From a virus, in the IMG/VR virus record IMGVR_UViG_3300045243_000085, positions 1 through 30,055 of that record: a DNA stretch of 30,055 nt. The stretch is one strand, 5' to 3'. Shown here piece after piece: positions 21,301 to 27,196 of this stretch. The notes beneath the pieces were generated by a model, which saw nothing but the letters and a program-made list of their open reading frames with translations, did no database searches and was not told the origin of the DNA. The stretch's first letter is position 1, and every line of letters begins with the position of its first letter. Made by a program: the position numbers and the translations under genes.

Positions 21301-22954
21301 TGTTCAAACAGCAATGACTAATTTTGCTAAAGGCGCAATTGGTTATTTTGATGTCACCAGTAAAAATGGCGGGGTATATAGTTATTTATTCCCCGGACGT
21401 ATAATTTCTGATGCATACGCTTTAGTGCCATCGGCGGGGTTTTTGAGTGCAATTAAGAGATCTTTTGACTTTCACTCAATGGGGGCGGATGATTCGGTAC
21501 AAGATACAGGATGTGCTCAAACGGGGACTACAACACAAACTGGTGACTTACCTGGAGTTGCGCCAATAGTTAATTGCGCCAGTCCATCACCTAGTACAGG
21601 AAATCCTAATGCAACTTCAGTAAGTACACCAGATATTCACAATGGGGGTTTGTTAGCTCTTAGCTTTCCTTATCTAGAAAATGCATTAGTAGGAACAACC
21701 CCTGTAATTCCAAACACCCCGCCAAGTTTTGTCTTGGTTCCTAAAGTTGGTGATGCGAACTCTCCTCTTACTTGGGTTACAAATGCAAGTGGAACATTCA
21801 CCTTTGACCTTTTTCTACGTATTGCTGTTGCTGTTGATTTTGGCAATCTTTCTGTTGTCACTCCTATTAGTGGCGATTTTAACTTAACCATTTTAAAACC
21901 TGATGGAACCCCGTTAAGTGGAATTACTGTCCAGGACTCGGCGGGGCATATTTATACTGGATTACCCACGGCAGTATTTAAGACACCGAATCAAATGTGG
22001 CCCCCTGCATCTGGTGGTGGAGTTGGGGCGTGTTTAAGTGCTCCCGCGCCGCCCTCTATTAATTACACTGGAACTCTAAATGATAAAGACAATAGAGACT
22101 TTCTAGTGACTGTACCCGCGTCGAGCGGGGAATATAAAATACAACTTACACATACCCCTTGTAGTGATCCAAACGGTACGCAAGTTCCGGTTGCTTCTTT
22201 ACTTAGTATGTCCACCGGCAACGTAAGTCTAGTTACCTGCACCGCGCCGTGCAATACAATCGCTAACATGGTTAAGGTGGAAACGGGAAGTGTTCAATAT
22301 GTTAATATTCCCTCAACTGCAACTAAATTTCAAGCCGATAGTTCAATTAGATTTCAGGCAGTTGATCCAAACGGTGTTCTTTATCGCGGGGGTACAACTA
22401 AAACTGTCGCCGCTGGAAGTCTTGCAATAATGCAAAATGGGGGATGGGGGTCCGAATCTAGCTTTGTTTTTACAATTGGGGGAAGTGGCGGAATTAAACC
22501 TCTTGCTTCTCCTTCTCTTGCTTACTTTTGGGATTCACCTAACTATGGAAACCAGACCTTTGTATCGAATATCAACAATCCGATTAATCTTACTCTTGGT
22601 GGTTCTGGCTGCAATTTACCTTTTATTACTACATCTAGTTTGCCTAGCGGTGTTCAAAATAATTCCTACAATCCAATTACATTAACAGCTACAGGTGATA
22701 ATTTAGGTAATTGTAGTGGATGTAGTTGGTCAGCTACTGGAGTTCCAACAGGCATGAGTCTTTCATCATTAGGGGTACTTAGTGGAACTCCAACAAGTGC
22801 AGGAAGCTCGACCATTGGAGTAACCGCAATGAATAGTTGTGGAAACTCACCACTTAAAAATCTCTCCCTAACTGTTAATTCAAGTGTGGTTATTTGTCCG
22901 AGCGGTAATATTTGTTTGAATGGCGTTACTTTAAAGGGTGTGACGATTCAATGA
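18314..22954 (+). CDS. Giant signal-peptide-bearing polysaccharide-lyase-like protein (1546 aa)
   Basis: Signal peptide MKLFYLLLVSIPCFG, then an N-terminal beta domain (GIPIAESFAITNVRNLSIT, then RWHGDPTDNTKSIKAILVIT) resembling the N-terminal domain of exo-rhamnogalacturonan-lyase-type (YetA/PcRGLX-like) proteins. A large middle region with helical segments such as RRYLIAYWTQFIRTGDSTYF (about residues 700-735) and HYGSHYFVSTWCYFSCAEYL (about 955-975) could be an alpha/alpha toroid. The C-terminus holds a putative-Ig (He_PIG-like) domain (WSATGVPTGMSLSSLGVLSG). It probably degrades or binds host polysaccharide, as a tailspike or exported enzyme. No Shine-Dalgarno precedes the ATG, which abuts the terminator. 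Confidence 0.6.
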   Translation: MKLFYLLLVSIPCFGVIGTPIPLTITNASGFSRTGNKVMGGIPIAESFAITNVRNLSITICGGANQDSDRIVTERWHGDPTDNTKSIKAILVITDYGANLCLADRVGSDPGTSAKVTVNSSDTCPVSGVCTTINNTINKYWIRHDSFNVFDQVQRVSDGFNYLTPSASRGIVATTSAGTYTSATAPIVIPGILPYTITTEEPLNVSTDNEDSHGLFARIHVTGALWNGSSPKFSFDYRIYLFGGESGFLIKGTNIHNEDMFASANQPTAFGVQIPTSLGSTLNTTFGTVYGSSTTSTISHTSSQDVSLIQYGHGNIVSNTAPVIGTTASVSMPNYFCGGVVNIQATENCPSSPRPGYRIVKAGTTQSTGSQSDGSISVDDGTNQINLWIRDFWQNYPGELEANGSTISFWQWPKHGDIYGDLTATVGYARDMALAGFTGFGHFWPWIPGAAMNLTPQSPNPNRGFFTQTVPVAGQPVRFSLYGVNYKLSDSPCNGVGCNFWQQCTLNGSGFCTFDASKARRVFVSGITGGYAGMNNYKLGMFTGSTAPDGSNSWPNIDFFNEDGTPIDASGFGSLPVGFLGKPGTARIGTMDANSDSQMDSFGRYFELHGNFTSHASANLVSDVAKWRDTLLFTNPVYFSDTSLFLGHLHVRDTTNFLRAEREVDNYFNSLYKREVVNNLYGIYYGFQLYGGTPAGFGTRYIASLDRRRYLIAYWTQFIRTGDSTYFHRAQSILNAVEAEMQHPPQVLVTSSYNGIGLDRTGSAASNIFWNTKWYIDSNNILVAKSDGSLRCTEGYGGSVWFPTYNASPAPLSSGGATVNRCPDGQQPWLDYPSTFLKLNYQLTGDYRSKDLVQSIATNALFSMTNRTNVLDETASLYTSGGAFGRSFGGCVQLFTDAAEILGSSYISGADACFKANIQNRAGINVWTQNPTGLLYDDSGIGTNSATPTTTGAHTHYGSHYFVSTWCYFSCAEYLSYKGNVTVAAPTYATGHAAVNVQTAMTNFAKGAIGYFDVTSKNGGVYSYLFPGRIISDAYALVPSAGFLSAIKRSFDFHSMGADDSVQDTGCAQTGTTTQTGDLPGVAPIVNCASPSPSTGNPNATSVSTPDIHNGGLLALSFPYLENALVGTTPVIPNTPPSFVLVPKVGDANSPLTWVTNASGTFTFDLFLRIAVAVDFGNLSVVTPISGDFNLTILKPDGTPLSGITVQDSAGHIYTGLPTAVFKTPNQMWPPASGGGVGACLSAPAPPSINYTGTLNDKDNRDFLVTVPASSGEYKIQLTHTPCSDPNGTQVPVASLLSMSTGNVSLVTCTAPCNTIANMVKVETGSVQYVNIPSTATKFQADSSIRFQAVDPNGVLYRGGTTKTVAAGSLAIMQNGGWGSESSFVFTIGGSGGIKPLASPSLAYFWDSPNYGNQTFVSNINNPINLTLGGSGCNLPFITTSSLPSGVQNNSYNPITLTATGDNLGNCSGCSWSATGVPTGMSLSSLGVLSGTPTSAGSSTIGVTAMNSCGNSPLKNLSLTVNSSVVICPSGNICLNGVTLKGVTIQ

Positions 22955-23688
22955 AAACAATGGTTTGTGTCAATGCTCTTACTTCGGTAGATTCTTCTGT
23001 CTACTTAACTCACAATTTACTCTGGTATGAAATGGGGAGGGATTTTGGCTCTAAAGGAGAACACTTTGGTTGTTTCACGCCAGAAAGATTTTCCATCGAC
23101 AATGCGAGAAATATGGCGGCAAAGATTTCACTTGAACAGGAATGTGACTACTTATTTTTTATTGACGACGATATGATTTTGGCGCCAAATACATACAAGT
23201 CACTTAGAGAAGCCGACAAAGATGTTGTGATGGCTCTAACTGTTGTCCGCGGTTATCCATACCAACCAATGCATTTTATTGAACCCGGTGAAAGAGATAC
23301 TTCTAAAGAAATTATGGCTCTTGTGAATGATGTTGATTTTTCCAAACGAGTAGATTCAAATGGATTGGTGGAAGTAGATGCAATTGGATGTGCTTGTGTT
23401 CTATTTAAGACTTGGATGTTTAAGGAAATGGAACCTCCTTATTTCGTTACATTACCCAAGTGTACAGAGGACGTTTATTTTTGTATGAAGGCTAAAGCTC
23501 AATTAGGGAGAGAAAAAGTAAAAATATTTGTGGATACAAAAGTACCAACTGGCCATTTAGGAACCAAGCCGGTTTATGATTACGCTAATCGAGAAAAGTT
23601 TATTCAAGTGCATGAATTGATGAATGGAAAACCGAAAGAGAAAAAAGACCGCGGGAATGGTTATGCAGCGCAGGTGGATGCTTTGTGA
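22951..23688 (+). CDS. GT-A fold glycosyltransferase (GT2-like), phage-encoded
   Basis: 245 residues. Nucleotide-sugar-binding DxD motif in YLFFIDDDMILAPN (Asp72-74), preceded by IDNARNMAAKISLEQECDY as in many phage GT2-like enzymes. VDAIGCACVLFKTWMF and CTEDVYFCMKA provide the acceptor-side acid region, and TGHLGTKPVYDY a late His. I use ATG 22951, which shares ATGA with the preceding stop; a TTG at 22912 would add 13 residues. Likely transfers a sugar to a virion or host surface molecule; the acceptor is unknown. Coupled to the methyltransferase that follows. Confidence 0.8.
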   Translation: MKTMVCVNALTSVDSSVYLTHNLLWYEMGRDFGSKGEHFGCFTPERFSIDNARNMAAKISLEQECDYLFFIDDDMILAPNTYKSLREADKDVVMALTVVRGYPYQPMHFIEPGERDTSKEIMALVNDVDFSKRVDSNGLVEVDAIGCACVLFKTWMFKEMEPPYFVTLPKCTEDVYFCMKAKAQLGREKVKIFVDTKVPTGHLGTKPVYDYANREKFIQVHELMNGKPKEKKDRGNGYAAQVDAL

Positions 23689-24200
23689 CGTTGAATGTGG
23701 GTTGCGGCAATAATAAAATAGATGGCGCGGTTAACTTAGATACACATGGCTTTCCAGACGTGTATGCAAATGCTCTTAGACTTCCATTTGGAGATGGTAT
23801 AGTAGAAAAAATTTACTTCTTTCATACAATTGAGCACATTCGAAAGACACTGCACTTTGATTTGTTTCAAGAATTTAAACGTGTTCTAAAAGAAGATGGC
23901 CAGTTATTGGTATCGTATCCAGAATTTACAACGGTTGCCCAATACTTTCTAGAAAATAAGTGGGGAATGAGAAGTTTTTGGGAAGCAACAATTTATGGTA
24001 GACAAGTCCACGCCGGGGATCATCACGTTTCCTTAATGTACACCCCTTACTTCATTAATTTTTTGAAGGAATTAGGATTTGTTGATGTGAAGTCTTTTCC
24101 TGAACCGGCCGAGTCTTTCAATACTGTGGTTAAGTGTAAAAAAGGACCTAAATTACCTAACATAGTTGATAGGTACAAGAGAGATTTTTTTGCTAACTAG
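23685..24200 (+). CDS. SAM-dependent methyltransferase, class I
   Basis: 171 residues. GTG start in GTGA overlap with the glycosyltransferase. Motif I is LNVGCGNNKIDGAVNLD with Asp at the end of strand 2, followed by ANALRLPFGDGIVEKIYFFH (motif II/III region) and YPEFTTVAQYF. This matches Methyltransf_11-type small-molecule methyltransferases, often associated with polysaccharide modification. The substrate is unknown; location next to the glycosyltransferase suggests they act in one modification. Its last codons overlap the next gene by 11 bases. Confidence 0.82.
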   Translation: MTLNVGCGNNKIDGAVNLDTHGFPDVYANALRLPFGDGIVEKIYFFHTIEHIRKTLHFDLFQEFKRVLKEDGQLLVSYPEFTTVAQYFLENKWGMRSFWEATIYGRQVHAGDHHVSLMYTPYFINFLKELGFVDVKSFPEPAESFNTVVKCKKGPKLPNIVDRYKRDFFAN

Positions 24201-24858
24201 ACTTCAAATCGCGCAGAGAATTCAAGCTAATCTATCGGATGCAACTGGTGTCTTTTTTGATATTCCTCTAATTAACGATACAATTCAAGATGCATATGAC
24301 GAGGTGGTTGTAGACACTCAATGTATTGAAAACGTATTCACTGGTTCGTTTGCTCCCAACACTATTTATTATGACCTATACAATGGAATCATTCCCGACA
24401 ACAAATACTTCTACAGGCTTTCCCGGATCTACCACGGAACTACAAATAGATGGATACGATGTGTTGATTCGCGGGTACTTGATAAGTTTAGGTTCGATTG
24501 GGAAACTTGTGGAGGAACTCCTTGGTTTGCCTACATTGTTAACTTCCAATATTTAGGTTTCTTCCCCCACTATAGCGCTGACCCTAATACCACATTCGAC
24601 ACTTTTTATAAAGTGGGCCGCGACACCTTAGAGACTGACAACCAAGTGTTGCAAATCCCGGCTGAATTTATTAGAATTATTGAATGTTATGGACCCGCGG
24701 ATCTATTGGAGAGCTATCAAGAGTTCACCAAAGCTAAGTTGTTTTGGGATGAGTACTACAAATTGAAACAGCAATTAACTAACTATGTTCCGTCAAGAAG
24801 CCTGCCTGACAAGATGTGGCAATTAAATGATTTGGATGCACTACATCACACACCATGA
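24190..24858 (+). CDS. Head-tail adaptor/connector-like protein 1 (P22 gp4 type)
   Basis: About 222 residues from TTG 24190, chosen because GAGAG lies just upstream; a TTG at 24166 adds 8 residues. An N-terminal helical region (LTRLQIAQRIQANLSDATGV, then NDTIQDAYDEVVV) is followed by beta-type strands (FAPNTIYYDLYN, PWFAYIVNFQYLGFFPH) and a C-terminal helical pair (LQIPAEFIRIIECYG, KAKLFWDEYYKLKQQL). The layout matches gp4-like tail accessory/adaptor proteins that bind below the portal in short-tailed phages, and it resembles the protein at 25729, so it may be a duplicate. It follows the methyltransferase with an 11-base overlap. Confidence 0.6.
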   Translation: MLTRLQIAQRIQANLSDATGVFFDIPLINDTIQDAYDEVVVDTQCIENVFTGSFAPNTIYYDLYNGIIPDNKYFYRLSRIYHGTTNRWIRCVDSRVLDKFRFDWETCGGTPWFAYIVNFQYLGFFPHYSADPNTTFDTFYKVGRDTLETDNQVLQIPAEFIRIIECYGPADLLESYQEFTKAKLFWDEYYKLKQQLTNYVPSRSLPDKMWQLNDLDALHHTP

Positions 24859-25595
24859 AAAAACTCATATTGTTTATCTCTTTCGTTTCCGTAGGAATAA
24901 GTCAGAACACTCCTGCCTATCCAACTCGAATTGCTACAACCACTGATATACCTTTGGCATCAGAGAATTTCACCACCTCACTAAGTGCAGCTATGTCAAT
25001 TGGCGCTAGTTCCATTAGTGTGGTTTCAACAACAGGTGCAAGCGTTCCAATTATTCTCTACATTGATCCAAACACTACTAGTGCTGAATCAATAATGTGT
25101 GTCTCCAAAACATCCAACTCCTTTACTGTTTGCACCCCGGGATTTAATGGAAGTACGCAAAGGAGTCACAATTCAGGCGCGGTAGTTTCTAATAATGTTT
25201 CTCCCTACTATGTGAATCAATTAGCTGCGGAAGTAATCTCTATTGAATCAGACCTATTCAATAGAATTTTGACATCTTATGGCAAAACTATTGCCTTGTA
25301 TGATACAACTCCAGTAATTAATGCAATTCCTGTTTATACAACCAGTACTAATTTGGCTAACTTAACTCCGTCAGTGTGTACAATTGTCGGTTCAACAATC
25401 ACATGTCCAAGTGCAACTTCTAATTCAATAACACTTCCAAATCCAACTCACTTTGCGAATCTCCCCGCTGCAACTCAAGGAACATTTACTTATTGTGATA
25501 CTTGTAATGTGGTTGCTTCACCGTTTACTTGTACTGGAGGAGGAGCGGGAGCTTGGGCTTTTGCTAATGGTACGATTTGGAAGTGTCCCTTTTAG
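24855..25595 (+). CDS. Secreted fibre/virion-like beta protein with signal peptide (246 aa)
   Basis: Signal peptide MKKLILFISFVSVGIS, cleavage before Gln17. The mature part has the phage structural-protein pattern TTSLSAAMSIGASSISVVST, then YIDPNTTSAESIMCVSKTSN and a Cys-bearing loop (FTVCTPGFNGS), seen in several phages as a beta-sandwich followed by a long variable tail. Cysteines at the end (FTYCDTCNVV, SPFTCTGG) may form disulfides, which fit an exported protein. ATGA overlap with the previous gene. Fibre or baseplate-like role is inferred. Confidence 0.65.
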   Translation: MKKLILFISFVSVGISQNTPAYPTRIATTTDIPLASENFTTSLSAAMSIGASSISVVSTTGASVPIILYIDPNTTSAESIMCVSKTSNSFTVCTPGFNGSTQRSHNSGAVVSNNVSPYYVNQLAAEVISIESDLFNRILTSYGKTIALYDTTPVINAIPVYTTSTNLANLTPSVCTIVGSTITCPSATSNSITLPNPTHFANLPAATQGTFTYCDTCNVVASPFTCTGGGAGAWAFANGTIWKCPF

Positions 25596-25603
25596 GAGAA
25601 GAT

Positions 25604-25732
25604 ATGGCTGGCTTTGGTGCATTTCCTTTTGGTACAAATGTTTTCGGCGCGGGTTCGGTGGGTCCAGTTATTACTCCGCCCCCTCCACCCCCGCCACCAC
25701 ACGGACATAGACCTACGTTTAAGAAGAAATGA
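25604..25732 (+). CDS. 42-aa polyproline mini-protein
   Basis: MAGFGAFPFGTNVFGAGSVG is followed by VIT and eight consecutive prolines, then HGHRPTFKKK. A good ribosome site (AGGAGAAG) precedes it and its stop shares ATGA with the second adaptor gene. Gly/Phe-rich start plus a polyproline rod suggests a disordered linker or a small tail component. Function unknown. Confidence 0.55.
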   Translation: MAGFGAFPFGTNVFGAGSVGPVITPPPPPPPPHGHRPTFKKK

Positions 25733-26478
25733 AACCCATGCTTGATTATATTCGAGCCCGATTAAACGATCCAAACGCTTTGTTGTGGACCGACACTCAA
25801 TTAGTCCAGTATATTAATCAAGCTGAAGTTTATGCATTTGATTTCATTAATCTCTATTGGGTTCGGTATGCAATTAACATTCAAAATGGTGTTGGCCTGT
25901 ATGATATGACTCAAGTGGTTCCAACTGGTTATACAGTTAAAAATATAACCAGAATTACTTATAGGGGATTTAAAGTCGACTTGTTGTCACAGAAAGAAGT
26001 TTCATTACTGTCTCCAGTCTACCGAACTCAGTTTAGTAGACCGAGATGGGCAACTTGGCAATTTGATGGTTTCCAGCAGTTACGTCTATATCCCGTGCCG
26101 AACGAAAATTTGCCGCCTCTTGATACTGGTTTACAGGTTTTTACAGACATAAATATATTGAATGAATGTATTATTTCAGCCTACCTATACCCAGACGAAT
26201 TCAACGAGGAATTCACAATACCTGATTATTTCATTCGACGCCTTGTTAAGTACTATGTTTATTGGAAAGCCTATTCCGTTGAAGGACCCGGGCAAAATAT
26301 TGAGATTGCCACTTATTTTAAGAATAGACACGAAGAACAAATTAAGATGGTTATTAAGGCTAATGCAATGCTTTATGCTAATAAGGATAGACAATTGTCG
26401 GATGTGGCAATTCAAAGACCCTGGAGAAAGCATAGACCTACTCTGCCACCAAACTTTGGAACGCCGGTTAATTTATGA
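25729..26478 (+). CDS. Head-tail adaptor/connector-like protein 2 (P22 gp4/DUF6682 type)
   Basis: 249 residues starting MKPMLDYIRARLNDPNALLW. It shows the family layout: N-terminal helices (TQLVQYINQAEVYAFDF), beta strands (VGLYDMTQVVP, RPRWATWQFDGFQQLRLYPV) and C-terminal helices (FTIPDYFIRRLVKYYVYWKA, KNRHEEQIKMV). It parallels the protein at 24190 element by element ('R-x-x-L-x-D', 'YYDL/LYDM', 'IPxxFIRxxxxY'), suggesting a duplication. Such proteins seal the portal and join the tail in short-tailed phages. Its stop shares ATGA with the endolysin start. Confidence 0.6.
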   Translation: MKPMLDYIRARLNDPNALLWTDTQLVQYINQAEVYAFDFINLYWVRYAINIQNGVGLYDMTQVVPTGYTVKNITRITYRGFKVDLLSQKEVSLLSPVYRTQFSRPRWATWQFDGFQQLRLYPVPNENLPPLDTGLQVFTDINILNECIISAYLYPDEFNEEFTIPDYFIRRLVKYYVYWKAYSVEGPGQNIEIATYFKNRHEEQIKMVIKANAMLYANKDRQLSDVAIQRPWRKHRPTLPPNFGTPVNL

Positions 26479-26813
26479 CTCTTGGGGAACAACAACGTTT
26501 GTTTGCAAAGTTAGTTGGTTTGTTGATTGATTATATTTACTCTCAGGGGTTTGAAGTAACTCTGGATTGGTGTTATAGGCCCCCTGAAGTGGCTCAATAT
26601 TATGCAGATTTAGGTATTGGCATTAGATCAAGTCTTCATACGCAAAAATTAGCTATTGATTTAAATTTGTTTAAGGATGGAGTTTGGCTTAGGGACTCTA
26701 AGGATCACGAGCCAATTGGAACTTGGTGGGAAAAACAACACGAGCTTTGTAGGTGGGGCGGGAGATTTGGGGATGGGAATCACTACAGTATGGAATACAA
26801 TGGTGTGAAATGA
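26475..26813 (+). CDS. M15-family endolysin (L-Ala-D-Glu/D-Ala-D-Ala peptidase type)
   Basis: 112 residues, a complete small M15 zinc peptidase that would cleave peptidoglycan stem peptides. Zinc and active-site residues fit the family: Arg35 in WCYRPP, SSLHTQKLAIDLNLF with His55 and Asp62, and GDGNHYSM with His103. It has no signal peptide, so a holin or other membrane protein would be needed to let it out; several small membrane proteins in this window are candidates. ATG in an ATGA overlap with the adaptor gene. Confidence 0.88.
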   Translation: MTLGEQQRLFAKLVGLLIDYIYSQGFEVTLDWCYRPPEVAQYYADLGIGIRSSLHTQKLAIDLNLFKDGVWLRDSKDHEPIGTWWEKQHELCRWGGRFGDGNHYSMEYNGVK

Positions 26814-27196
26814 TAAGACAATTTTGTTTAGCAATGGTTTTATTGACCGCAGCATATTCGCAAGTGGTGCCTAAAAGAGGTGGAGTGAGAGCAGCGGCAA
26901 CTCCCCATAATACTGTTCTCACTTGGGCATGGTCGCAGGGAACAGGTGATCCGGCTCTCGGATTTCATGTTTGGAAATCATCGACCAGCGGGGTTTATGG
27001 CACTACTCCACTTGCAGCAACAAGTGTGAATGTTCTCACTTATACGGATTTCGCGGTGGTTGCGGGACAAACTAATTATTACGTTGTGACTTCATACAAC
27101 GGAGGAGGTGACTCGACGAACAGTAATGAAGCTACTGCCGTCACGCCCTTTCAAAAACCATCCGCACCCACATCCTTGACGGCGGTTCCTAATTAG
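26810..27196 (+). CDS. Secreted fibronectin-type-III-like protein (128 aa)
   Basis: Signal peptide MIRQFCLAMVLLTAAYS with cleavage before Gln18, then one fibronectin-III-like domain: HNTVLTWAWSQGTGDPALGF, then SYNGGGDSTNSNEATAVTPF (the N-E-A-T/V ending is typical). ATG 26810 in an ATGA overlap is used; a longer frame reads back into the endolysin. Fn3 domains in phage proteins often aid binding to host glycans. It is one of six phage proteins here with short leaders, five of which have Q at +1. Confidence 0.72.
   Translation: MIRQFCLAMVLLTAAYSQVVPKRGGVRAAATPHNTVLTWAWSQGTGDPALGFHVWKSSTSGVYGTTPLAATSVNVLTYTDFAVVAGQTNYYVVTSYNGGGDSTNSNEATAVTPFQKPSAPTSLTAVPN

Noticed and set aside
26162-26530. 122-aa frame overlapping the second adaptor gene
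   Set aside because: It overlaps two well-supported genes in another frame and has the composition of a shadow frame.
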